A DNA stretch of 64,000 nt from CAVPFA01 sp963703655. Its GTDB lineage: Bacteria; Actinomycetota; Acidimicrobiia; Acidimicrobiales; Bog-793. Position 1 is the stretch's first letter. Each line of letters opens with the position of its first letter. This document shows positions 18,753 through 26,765 of the stretch, in pieces. The translations under genes and the position numbers were made by a program. The notes beneath the pieces were generated by a model that was not told the origin of the DNA, did no database searches, and saw only the letters and a list, made by a program, of their open reading frames with translations. The DNA lies in the NCBI GenBank assembly GCA_963703655.1, contig CAVPFA010000004.1:620001-684000 (forward strand). Direction: 5' to 3'.

Positions 18753-18785
18753 CGAAGGGGAGGCCCCTCCGGGACCTCCCCTTCG
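18753..18785. terminator. Strong hairpin between recombinase A and collagen-like gene A
   Basis: The arms CGAAGGGGAGG (18753-18763) and CCTCCCCTTCG (18775-18785) are perfect complements, and extra pairs extend the stem inwards. There is no T-run, so it may be a bidirectional terminator for the two convergent genes or an attachment-site structure. Almost the same hairpin is at 33256-33287 in module B. In its original context, without the IS256 element, it lay about 70 bases from the stop of the collagen-like gene. Confidence 0.7.
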
Positions 18786-18789
18786 CGTA

Positions 18790-18829
18790 GCTCACAACTT
18801 GTCAGTTGCTGTGGTGACCTCGTTACTGC
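18790..18829. repeat. Conserved ~40-bp sequence, copy A
   Basis: The sequence from GCTCACAAC to TTACTGC is matched at 33292-33329 with a few substitutions and two one-base gaps; both copies contain AGTTGCTGT and GTGACCTC. In both modules it lies directly after the hairpin and before the stop of the collagen-like gene. It may be a recombinase attachment site or the shared 3' flank of a duplicated gene. Confidence 0.7.
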
Positions 18830-18850
18830 TGGTGCGAGGTCGGACACTCG

Positions 18851-18859
18851 CCGGTTAGT
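18851..18859. repeat. 9-bp target site duplication, left copy
   Basis: CCGGTTAGT directly abuts the left end of the IS256-family element and is repeated at 22449-22457 at its right end. A 9-bp duplication fits this IS family. The right copy contains the TAA stop (read on the minus strand) of the collagen-like gene. Confidence 0.9.
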
Positions 18860-18974
18860 GAGGTATGACCTGAAGTTGTGGATCGCCCACCCGTTCGAGG
18901 GCGCGGCGTACCTTCCTTCTTGACCAAAGAAGAAGAGCGCCGGAGTTTCGAGCTCCGGCGAGGAAGGAACGCCA

Positions 18975-21900
18975 ATGTTGAGCGTAGTGATCAACGGCGA
19001 CGCGCGTGAGGACGTTGCGTCGATGCTGGACGAGATCTGCAGGTACGGAGCGCGCCAGATGCTGGCGGTCGCGCTCGAGGCCGAGGTGGATGACTACGTC
19101 GAGAGCCACGCCAGCGTGCTCGACGACGATGGCCACCGCCTCGTGGTGCGCAACGGACACGCTCGGCGCCGAAGGGTGACGACCTCTGCTGGAGCCATCG
19201 AGATCGAGGCACCGCGCGTCGACGACCGCCGGGTCGACCCCGAGAGCGGGGACAAGATGCGGTTCAAGTCCTCGATCGTGCCTCCGTGGTGTCGAACCTC
19301 GCCGAAGGTGACCGAGGTGCTGCCGTTGTTGTACCTGCACGGGTTGTCGACCAAGGACTTCGTCCCGGCTCTCGAGGGGTTCTTCGGCTCGGCGGCCGGG
19401 CTCTCGGCCTCTGCTATCGGGCGACTCTGTGTGGCCTGGCAGGCCGAGCACGAGTCGTTCATGAAGCGGTCCCTTGCTGATCGGGACTTCGTCTATGTCT
19501 GGGTCGACGGCGTGGTGCGCCACGAGGCGCCGCATGACCGGGTGGGAAGAAAGGACCACCTGTGGCCTGTCGCAGCAGGCCGCTGAAGCTGGAGGCAGCC
19601 TGACCCTGGAGGCGCAGGGGAAGGTGGGAGCAGCCTCGACAACGACGAGACGGACCGGCACTGCCAGACGGTCCGGGTTCGGCAAGCGAGACGAGAAGGT
19701 GCAATAGGGATGAACCAGTGGTGGAACCCCCTCAAGCGAGAGACACCGGCTCCAACCTGGCGGATATGGGCCGGGCAGCAGCGAACCGGGAGCCCGATGT
19801 ACCCGGGCGAGCGGACTGTCGTCGGCACAAGTGCTGTCGGCGACGGGGCCACGAGGAAGGCCTGCGGCGTACTCGTTGCAAGGCTGCAGGGGAATAGCTG
19901 GGCACCACCCTCGTCGACCGGTCAGCGGTGAACGTGGGAACCATCTCGGGGCCGCCCTCCCCGTCGACCAGCCAGGTCGGCGGCGGGCAGGCTCGTCGTC
20001 AGCTGTCGGCCTCGAGATGGGGCGGAGTCCTCGTAGTAGTCCGAGGTCGGGAAAGCCGACCACATGGCGAAGGAGGACAGCGAGACCGCAGTGGAGGAAC
20101 TGGCACGCCAGGAGGTCGCCGGTGAATACAGGCGCACCGTGGCCAGAGGCGAAGGACGCCTCGGTGCGGGTACTGGGCATCCAGACGAAGCTGCATCAGT
20201 GGGCTGCCGACTCCCCGAACCGTCGGTTCTGCGACCTCTACAACCTCGTCATCGACCCGGCCGTCCTCTTTGAGGCGTGGCGCCGGGTCCGGGGCAACAG
20301 GGGCAGCCGCTCGGCAGGCGTGGACGGCCAGACTGCTTACTACGTCGAGACCGAGCGAGGCACCGAGGCCTTCCTCGGCGACCTGTGGGATGACTTGAAG
20401 GCCCGCAGGTTCCAGCCCCTCCCCGTCCGGGAGCGGATGATTCCAAAGGCGTCGGGCAAGCTCCGCCGCCTCGGCATCCCGACCGTGCGGGACCGGGTGG
20501 TGCAAGCCGCCCTCAAGCTGGTGCTCGAGCCGATCTTCGAGGCGGACTTTAAGCCGTGTTCTTATGGCTTCCGCCCGAAGCGCCGGGCGCAGGATGCGAT
20601 CGCCGAGATCCACTTCCTCTGCTCCCGCTCCTACGAGTGGGTGCTCGAAGGCGATATCACGGCATGCTTCGACGAGATCGACCACACGGCGCTGATGGAC
20701 CGGGTGCGCGATCGGATCGGGGACAAGCGTGTCCTCGCGCTCGTGAAGGCGTTCCTCAAGTCCGGCGTCCTCTCTGAGGACGGCGCCGAAAGGGACACGA
20801 TCGCCGGCACTCCCCAGGGGGGCATTCTCTCCCCGCTGCTCGCCAATATCGCTCTCTCGGTCCTCGACGAGCACTTTGTCGAGGCCTGGGAGCGCTTTGG
20901 TGGCACCTCGGCCAAGCGACAACAGCACCGGCGCAAGGGGCTCCCGACCTACCGTCTCGTCCGTTATGCGGACGACTTCGTGGTGGTCGTGGCAGGCACC
21001 AACACCGATGCCGAAGCGCTGCAAGTCGAAGTCGCAGCGGTCCTCTCCGCCGTCGGGCTTCGCCTCTCGGAGGAGAAGACGAGGATCGTCCACATCGACG
21101 AGGGTTTCGACTTCCTGGGCTTCCGCATCCAGCGGCAGACCAAGCGAGGCACGAAGAAGCGCTTCGTCTACACCTACCCTTCGAAGAAGTCGCTGGCTTC
21201 GGTGAAGGCGAAGGTGCGGAGCGCAACGAAGGGGTCGACGGACCAGTCGCTCACCATCGTCTTGCACCGGCTCAACCCGGTGCTTCGAGGATGGACCAAC
21301 TACTTTCGATACGGCGCGTCGAAGGCGACGTTCAACTATCTCCGAGCGTTCACGTGGCGCCGGGTGATTTGCTGGATTCGCCATAAGCATGGCCGCATCT
21401 CATGGAAGCAGCTCCGCCGCCACTACCTCTCGGGGTGGTGGCCGACGGAGGGCGAGGTGATGCTTTTCAACCCAGGCGGCGTGCGGGTGACCCGCTACGT
21501 CTACCGGGCGGACCGCATCCCGACGCCGTGGGCGACCGTGCCGGAACGGACCGCCGCGTAGCTCGCTGCATGGGCTCGTGGAGAGCCGGATGCGGTGCAA
21601 GCCGCACGTCCGGTTCGGAGGGGCGGGCCGAGGAAACGACCGGTCGAGATACCGGCACCGCGCCTCGGTCCGACCCCTACCACTTCAACGTTCGTCTCGA
21701 AGAGGCCCGCCTGTGCGCTCTTGTCGTGGTGGGAGTTCGCCAGGACGGCCACAAGGAGCTCGTCGCGATCGGAGAGGGACACCGGGAGTCCGCGGACGCC
21801 TGGCAGGCGATGCTTCGCGACCTGCGCCACCGCGGCATGAAAGCCCCGATGGTGGCCGTCGGTGACGGGGCCCTGGGGTTCTGGAAGGCGCTACGTCTCG

Positions 21901-22409
21901 TCTTCCCAGAGACCCACGAGCAGCGCGACTGGTTCCACAAGGCGGCGAACGTTCTCGGAGCGCTGCCTGCATCGATCAAGCCGCTCGCGAAGAAGCTCTT
22001 GTCTGAGATCCGTGACGCCGAGGACAAAGAGCACGCACGCATTGGCGCTCAGGCCTTCTGCCACGAGCTGGGCGGCAAATGGCCGAAGGCGACCGCCAAG
22101 ATCACCGACGATCTCGACGAGCTCCTCACGTTCTATGACTTCCCGCTCGAGCACTGGATCCACTTGAAGACCTCGAACCCGATCGAGTCGACCTTCTCGA
22201 CGGTCCGGCTCCGGACGCGGGTCACAAAAGGCCCGGGATCCAAAGCGGCCGGTCTCGCCATGGCCTTCAAACTCATGGAAGCTGCCGAGGAGCGCTGGCG
22301 CTCGGTGAATGCTCCGCACCTCGTCGCACTCGTGCGCGCCGGCGCCAAGTTCGAAAAGGGGGTGATGGTCGAGCGCGCCAAGCTGTCCGATCAGGAAGCC
22401 GCCGCGTGA
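18975..22409 (+). CDS. IS256-family (Mutator-type) transposase, two exons: 18975-19514 and 21681-22409
   Basis: Exon 1 has 180 codons from the ATG at 18975 and exon 2 adds 242 residues, giving a 422-residue protein after splicing, the usual length of the family. Exon 1 ends ...FVYVWVDGV and exon 2 starts HFNVRLEEARL. Together they make the conserved WVDG(V/I)HFNVR block whose Asp178 is the first catalytic residue. Exon 2 has VAVGDGALGFWKAL (second Asp) and NPIESTFSTVRLRT (C-terminal signature). Without splicing, translation runs into the intron and stops at 19586. The gene is therefore intact only if the intron splices or is bypassed. Confidence 0.9.
20122..21561 (+). CDS. ltrA: Group II intron reverse transcriptase/maturase
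   Basis: It has 479 residues from the GTG at 20122, chosen because AGGAGG lies six bases upstream and the start VNTGAPWPEAKDAS is family-like. RT motifs are present in order: GIPTVRDRVVQAAL, CSYGFRPKR, GDITACFDEIDH, TPQGGILSPLLANI and YADD at residues 282-285 (catalytic Asp pair). The maturase X/GIIM domain follows (LNPVLRGWTNYFRYG, RRVICWIRHKHGR, RYVYRADRIPTPW). There is no C-terminal HNH endonuclease, so mobility would rely on nicked or single-stranded targets. The protein binds its own intron RNA for splicing and reverse-splices it into DNA. Confidence 0.95.
   Translation: MNTGAPWPEAKDASVRVLGIQTKLHQWAADSPNRRFCDLYNLVIDPAVLFEAWRRVRGNRGSRSAGVDGQTAYYVETERGTEAFLGDLWDDLKARRFQPLPVRERMIPKASGKLRRLGIPTVRDRVVQAALKLVLEPIFEADFKPCSYGFRPKRRAQDAIAEIHFLCSRSYEWVLEGDITACFDEIDHTALMDRVRDRIGDKRVLALVKAFLKSGVLSEDGAERDTIAGTPQGGILSPLLANIALSVLDEHFVEAWERFGGTSAKRQQHRRKGLPTYRLVRYADDFVVVVAGTNTDAEALQVEVAAVLSAVGLRLSEEKTRIVHIDEGFDFLGFRIQRQTKRGTKKRFVYTYPSKKSLASVKAKVRSATKGSTDQSLTIVLHRLNPVLRGWTNYFRYGASKATFNYLRAFTWRRVICWIRHKHGRISWKQLRRHYLSGWWPTEGEVMLFNPGGVRVTRYVYRADRIPTPWATVPERTAA
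21583..21616 (+). ncRNA. Group II intron domain V
   Basis: A 34-nt hairpin starts GAGCCGGATGCGG, has a GCAA tetraloop region and returns GCCGCACGTCCGGTTC. The AGC catalytic triad, the bulge and the pairing match domain V, the most conserved part of group II ribozymes. It lies 21 nt after the maturase stop and just before the domain VI stem. Confidence 0.9.
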
Positions 22410-22448
22410 TCATCGGGAAGGGCTATCCACAACTCTTGACGATTCCTC

Positions 22449-22457
22449 CCGGTTAGT
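22449..22457. repeat. 9-bp target site duplication, right copy
   Basis: CCGGTTAGT follows the right inverted repeat of the IS256-family element and equals 18851-18859. It contains TTA at 22453-22455, the stop codon of the collagen-like gene on the minus strand. Confidence 0.9.
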
Positions 22458-25400
22458 TGGCGGGCATGGCAATCCAGTTGACGGTCACGCCGCCCGAGGG
22501 AGCGGTGATAGCGGTGCCGCTGTCGTTGTCACTGTTGATCACGAACGTCGTCGCTGTCTTGCCTGTGATCACAAGGATCGGCACCGTGGAGCTGCTGCTG
22601 CCCCAAGCACCGGCCTGAGTGAACGTGGCTGTAACGCTGTAGGTCGTTGGGCTACCCGTGAAGGCGCTGCTCATCGTGACGGTTACGCTGCTAGCTCCCG
22701 AGGCGATGGTGGCTGAGCCCGCGCGCCACTGAGTGAAGGTCGGGCCGGTAGAACCCGTGGGGCCGGTTGCGCCGGTGCCCGTGGGGCCGGTTGCGCCGGT
22801 TGCGCCGGTGCCCGTCGGGCCGGTGGGGCCGGTTGCGCCGGTGCCCGTCGGACCGCTCGGACCGGTCGCACCCTGAACTCCGCCGTCACTGACCGTGGAG
22901 CCCGAAGCGATCGTGCCGCTCCCGTTACCGGTGTAGCCCAGGTTCTTGACCGTCAACGAGTTCGTCCCGCCGCCAGCGGTGATCTGGTAGTAGCCCGCAC
23001 CGCCGCCGATGAAGAGGATCTCGTTGTTAGCCGTCCAGGCGCCGTTGGCCACGGTGATCGGGACGGTGGAACCAGACGCCGGGGCCGTAAAGCTCGCGGT
23101 GGTCGTGGTGTAGCCGTTTGCTCCAGCTGTGCCCTGCGGACCGGTAGGACCTGTCGAGCCGGTAGGACCTGTGGCACCAGTGGCTCCGTTGTTGCCGTTG
23201 TTGCCAGTCGGGCCGGTAGGACCAGTGGCACCGGTGGCGCCGTTGTTCCCGTTGTTGCCAGTCGGGCCGGTAGCACCAGTGGCTCCGTTGTTGCCGTTGT
23301 TGCCAGTCGGGCCGGTAGGACCAGTGGCACCGGTGGCGCCGTTGTTCCCGTTGTTGCCAGTCGGGCCGGTAGCACCAGTGGCTCCGTTGTTGCCGTTGTT
23401 GCCAGTCGGGCCGGTAGGACCAGTGGCACCGGTGGCGCCGTTGTTCCCGGTCGACCCCGTCGCTCCGGTGGCACCCGTGTTACCAGTTGCGCCAGTCGCT
23501 CCGGTGTTACCCGTCGCTCCGGTGGCACCCGTGGCCCCGGTCGGTCCGGTCGGACCCGTGGGGCCGGTTGCGCCAGTAGCACCCGTGGCACCAGTCGCCC
23601 CGGTGTTACCCGTTGCTCCGGTGGCACCCGTGTTACCCGTCGCTCCGGTGGCACCCGTGTTACCCGTCGCTCCGGTGGCACCGGTGTTACCCGTTGCGCC
23701 AGTCGCTCCGGTGTTACCCGTCGCTCCAGTGGCACCCGTGGCCCCGGTCGGTCCGGTCGGACCTGTGGGGCCGGTTGCGCCAGTAGCACCCGTCGCGCCA
23801 CTCGCTCCGGTGGCACCCGTGTTACCCGTTGCTCCGGTCGCTCCGGTGTTGCCAGTTGCGCCAGTCGCCCCCGTGTTACCAGTTGCGCCAGTCGCCCCGG
23901 TGTTGCCAGTTGCGCCAGTCGCCCCGGTGTTACCCGTTGCTCCGGTCGCACCGGTGGCTCCGGTCGGTCCGGTCGGACCCGTGGGGCCGGTTGCGCCAGT
24001 AGCACCCGTCGCACCAGTCGCGCCGGTGGCACCGGTGTTACCCGTTGCTCCGGTCGCTCCGGTGTTGCCAGTTGCGCCAGTCGCCCCCGTGTTGCCAGTT
24101 GCGCCAGTCGCCCCGGTGTTACCCGTTGCTCCGGTCGCACCGGTGTTGCCCGTGGCTCCGGTGGCACCCGTGTTACCAGTTGCGCCAGTCGCCCCGGTGT
24201 TACCAGTTGCGCCAGTCGCCCCGGTGTTGCCAGTTGCGCCAGTCGCTCCGGTGTTGCCAGTTGCGCCAGTCGCTCCGGTGTTGCCCGTGGCTCCCGTGGC
24301 ACCCGTCGCCCCGGTCGGTCCCGTGGGGCCGGTTGCGCCAGTAGCACCCGTGGCACCAGTCGCTCCGGTGTTACCCGTCGCTCCAGTGGCACCCGTGTTA
24401 CCCGTTGCGCCAGTCGCTCCGGTGTTACCCGTCGCTCCGGTGGCCCCGGTGTTACCCGTTGCGCCAGTCGCTCCGGTGTTACCCGTCGCTCCGGTGGCAC
24501 CCGTGTTACCCGTTGCGCCAGTCGCCCCGGTGTTGCCCGTGGCTCCGGTGGCCCCGGTCGGTCCGGTCGGACCCGTGGGGCCGGTTGCGCCAGTAGCACC
24601 CGTGGCACCAGTCGCTCCGGTGTTACCCGTCGCTCCGGTGGCACCCGTGTTACCCGTTGCGCCAGTCGCTCCGGTGTTGCCTGTCGCCCCGGTGGCACCT
24701 GTGTTACCCGTCGCTCCGGTGGCCCCGGTGTTACCCGTCGCTCCGGTGGCACCCGTGTTACCCGTTGCGCCAGTCGCTCCGGTGTTACCCGTCGCTCCGG
24801 TGGCACCCGTGTTACCCGTTGCGCCAGTCGCCCCGGTCGGTCCGTTCGGACCCGTGGGGCCGGTTGCGCCCGTAGCTCCCGTGGAGCCAGTCGCCCCGTT
24901 GTTGCCCGTTGCCCCGGTCGCCCCGTTGTTGCCCGTTGCCCCGGTCGCCCCGTTGTTGCCCGTTGCCCCGGTCGCCCCGTTGTTGCCCGTTGCTCCGGTC
25001 GCCCCGTTGTTGCCCGTTGCCCCGGTCGCCCCGTTGTTGCCCGTTGCCCCGGTCGCCCCGTTGTTGCCCGTTGCTCCGGTCGCCCCGTTGTTGCCCGTCT
25101 GCCCGGTCGCGCCTGTGGCTCCAGTAGCGCCGGTAGCACCCTTTGCTCCCCCTGTACCGGTCGGCCCGGTCGGACCGGTCGGACCGGTGGAGCCCGTGGC
25201 TCCGGTGGAACCCGTTGCACCGGTCGCGCCAGTGGCACCCTTACCGGTAGCGCCTGTGGCTCCAGTGGCACCGGTCGCGCCAGTAGCACCCGTGGCACCC
25301 TTACCGGTAGCGCCTGTCGCTCCAGTGGCACCGGTAGCGCCTGTGGCACCGGTCGGGCCGTTCGGGCCGGTGATCTCTATGACCTGCGTGCCCGAGGAGA

Positions 25401-25764
25401 CGTGGCCGTCGTTGGTTTGGTCCAGATTCTCAGCCGAGATCTCGGTGCTACTGATAACGGACTCGACTTCGTACAAACCGACGTTGGGGTCGTCCGGGCC
25501 GATAGCGAGGATCATGCCAACCGCCATGTGGGTGCTGCTGGCGACGTAGATGTTCACATCGGTTCCGACATCCGGGATGGTGAAAGTTTTCGTGGTGGTC
25601 GTCGAGGGCTGTGTTGCCGCCCCTGCGACAGTTGCAGTTACCGCGAGAAAGCCGACGGCCGACGCTGCGAGCATGACGGCTCCGAACGCCGCCGCAGTGC
25701 GCCCCTTGAAAGTCATCCGACCGCCCTTTCGACACGCGGTGTAGGTGTCGCTGCGCTTTGCCAT
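22453..25764 (-). CDS. Secreted collagen-like G-X-T repeat protein A
   Basis: It has 1103 residues from the ATG at 25764, seven bases after GGAGGAG. The signal peptide contains FGAVMLAASAVGFLAVTATV and cleavage is likely near AGA/ATQ. A folded N-terminal domain of ~85 residues (FTIPDVGTDVNIYV, VGLYEVESVISSTEISAENL) leads into about 670 residues of Gly-X-Thr triplets with no break. In these, Ala, Asn, Pro and Ser take the X place and Thr dominates Y. A second domain (TASFTAPASGSTVPITVANG, IGGGAGYYQITAGG), a short collagen-like link and a C-terminal beta domain (QWRAGSATIASG, VTVNWIAMPAN) follow. Bacterial collagens form triple helices; the Thr-rich Y positions may be glycosylated. No wall anchor is visible, so it is secreted or surface-associated by other means. 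Confidence 0.88.
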   Translation of the reverse strand: MAKRSDTYTACRKGGRMTFKGRTAAAFGAVMLAASAVGFLAVTATVAGAATQPSTTTTKTFTIPDVGTDVNIYVASSTHMAVGMILAIGPDDPNVGLYEVESVISSTEISAENLDQTNDGHVSSGTQVIEITGPNGPTGATGATGATGATGATGKGATGATGATGATGATGATGKGATGATGATGSTGATGSTGPTGPTGPTGTGGAKGATGATGATGATGQTGNNGATGATGNNGATGATGNNGATGATGNNGATGATGNNGATGATGNNGATGATGNNGATGATGNNGATGSTGATGATGPTGPNGPTGATGATGNTGATGATGNTGATGATGNTGATGATGNTGATGATGNTGATGATGNTGATGATGNTGATGATGNTGATGATGATGATGPTGPTGPTGATGATGNTGATGATGNTGATGATGNTGATGATGNTGATGATGNTGATGATGNTGATGATGNTGATGATGATGATGPTGPTGATGATGATGNTGATGATGNTGATGATGNTGATGATGNTGATGATGNTGATGATGNTGATGATGNTGATGATGNTGATGATGNTGATGATGNTGATGATGATGATGATGPTGPTGPTGATGATGATGNTGATGATGNTGATGATGNTGATGATGNTGATGATGNTGATGASGATGATGATGPTGPTGPTGATGATGATGNTGATGATGNTGATGATGNTGATGATGNTGATGATGNTGATGATGATGATGPTGPTGPTGATGATGATGNTGATGATGNTGATGATGSTGNNGATGATGPTGPTGNNGNNGATGATGPTGNNGNNGATGATGPTGPTGNNGNNGATGATGPTGNNGNNGATGATGPTGPTGNNGNNGATGATGPTGSTGPTGPQGTAGANGYTTTTASFTAPASGSTVPITVANGAWTANNEILFIGGGAGYYQITAGGGTNSLTVKNLGYTGNGSGTIASGSTVSDGGVQGATGPSGPTGTGATGPTGPTGTGATGATGPTGTGATGPTGSTGPTFTQWRAGSATIASGASSVTVTMSSAFTGSPTTYSVTATFTQAGAWGSSSSTVPILVITGKTATTFVINSDNDSGTAITAPSGGVTVNWIAMPAN
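22740..25375 (-). repeat. Collagen-like coding repeat array
   Basis: Nested repeats are visible at three levels: the 9-bp Gly-X-Thr triplet, an 18-bp unit coding GATGNT or GNTGAT repeated 5-11 times per block, and several large blocks separated by GPTGPTGPT spacers. Near the start is a GNNGAT run of eight units, and near the end alternating GPTGNNGNN units. Many copies are identical at DNA level, which favours slippage and unequal crossing-over and makes assembly length unreliable. Confidence 0.9.
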
Positions 25765-26542
25765 CACTGATCTCCTCCGAACGCGGAAACAAACGGCCCC
25801 TGGGCCGCAGAAATCGATGGATCAATCTGAATTGGGATTTCGGCGATACCTTCACCGGGCGCGCGAGTACGCACGACCCCGGTGCTTTCAAGTTGGACAC
25901 GACCTAACGGCTCAGCTACCTCTCGTGTCCCGAGTGCAATCTGCGTCATACCCTGCCCCTATCGCTCGCAGTTACGGAATAAATATCTGTCTGCCGAGCA
26001 AGGACGGGTTCGCTATTCGCTCCTCCCAGCCCAAAGCGACCACATACGGACTGGGGATCAACGCTTCCCTCGCAAGAAGGAACATTGCCATGGGCGAAGA
26101 AGGATGTCAAGTGGCGGGTCGAATGGGCTCCTTGTGCCTCATCTGTTGTTCCTGCGTCCTGACGTGTCAGTTGGGGCAATCGGTCGACTCCTCCTCCAAC
26201 AGTCAATGCAGCCATTCGACGACCGACCGCGCAGCGCCCGCGACGCTTTGGATTTTTGGCTCCGAAGGCGACAACCCATCCGGACCCGTCGTGCTCTACT
26301 GCGAAAAGGCCACTATCAAGGCCTTTCTTCCCCTCTGAGCCAGGCGACCTCTGGCCGCTCCGGTTGGCTTGCCGCCTCGACCTGCATCGGTGGCTGGGTG
26401 CGTAAGAAACGCGATCTGAGGTGCAATACCTTGGTCCGAGGTCCCTCGCGTCGATGTCCATGCGACTGCCGACCCGGGACTTTCTGGGTCCGACATGTTG
26501 TCACTCTATGTGGTTGGATGACCACTATTTGTGCCCCGAGCC
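25765..26542 (-). promoter_or_regulatory. Long leader/promoter region of collagen-like gene A
   Basis: There is no supported gene in these 778 bases. The part 26083-26420 is clearly related to 35190-35530 upstream of collagen-like gene B, with shared words AAGATGTCAAGTGGC-like, TGTCAGTTGGG, GACCGACCGCGC and GCGAAAAGGCCAC. A hairpin at 26305-26326 reads on the minus strand as AAAGGCC, 8-nt loop, GGCCTTTT, which is terminator-like with a short T-run, about 540 nt before the start codon. It could end an upstream transcript or act as an attenuator. Confidence 0.5.
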
Positions 26543-26664
26543 TTAACGCTCTGGCCCGAAGATCAACTTGATGATGGGTGTCTCCGAAACCCAGGGCGAC
26601 CGGATGAGCTCGTGCGGGACCGTGACCGGCTTGTCGACGACACGCGCCCGGTCGACCTCGAGCG
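26543..26664 (-). pseudogene. C-terminal fragment of an unrecognised gene cut by the IS21-type element
   Basis: On the minus strand the frame entering from the element's end reads NTLEVDRARVVDKPVTVPHE, then LIRSPWVSETPIIKLIFGPER and a TAA at 26545-26543. The composition looks like real protein, but I do not recognise the family, and no matching N-terminal part is found beyond the other end of the element. It is probably the tail of an older gene truncated by the insertion. Confidence 0.4.
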
Positions 26665-26765
26665 TGTTGGCGATCACTGAAAGTCGCGTTCTGTGATCAC
26701 GCGCTTTCGCGATCGGCGATCATCGAAATTCGCGGTCGGCTGAGTCCCGGGCCGGCGATTTAAGG

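Larger units (their letters stand above)
19515..21680 (+). mobile_element. Group II intron inside the transposase gene
   Basis: The 5' end is GTGCG, matching the group II consensus GUGYG, and the 3' end is ...CCCCTAC, matching the terminal AY. Joining the flanks restores the transposase frame exactly. Inside it are a maturase/reverse transcriptase gene (20122-21561), a 34-nt domain V (21583-21616), and a domain VI-like stem (GGCCGAGG...CCTCGGTCC) after it. The 600 nt before the maturase would be domains I-IV. The length of 2166 bp is typical. The intron is in the sense orientation of the transposase, as required for splicing. Confidence 0.9.
18860..22448 (+). mobile_element. IS256-family insertion sequence carrying a group II intron
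   Basis: The element spans 3589 bp and is about 1423 bp without the intron, a normal length for the family. The terminal inverted repeats are 29 bp long (18860-18888 and 22420-22448) and match at 21 positions. Both start GAGG and share AGTTGTGGAT. A 9-bp CCGGTTAGT duplication flanks it. It carries one transposase gene, split by the intron at 19515-21680. It landed at the stop codon of collagen-like gene A and separates that gene from its former 3' flank. Confidence 0.92.

Noticed and set aside
19999..21390. 463-codon minus-strand frame opposite the maturase gene
   Set aside because: It is antisense to a gene with all reverse-transcriptase motifs and shows no family features itself.
22953..25349. 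798-codon minus-strand frame rich in RATTGRP and LAQRVT
   Set aside because: It is an out-of-frame shadow of the collagen-like gene, open only because of the repeat composition.
22740..25375. Regular repeats considered as a CRISPR array
   Set aside because: The periodicity is 9 and 18 bases with no unique spacers, and it translates cleanly to G-X-T.
23129..25549. 806-codon plus-strand frame of GPVAPVAPV repeats, and a similar one at 33593-34879
   Set aside because: It is the antisense of the collagen-like repeats. The minus frames have signal peptides, ribosome sites and flanking folded domains; the plus frames have none.
26165..26178. TGTCAGTTGGGGCA as the end of an insertion sequence, with 47945 and 35278 as further ends
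   Set aside because: No transposase or inverted partner lies at a suitable distance, and the 47945 copy is explained as coding VSVGEL of a VapC remnant.
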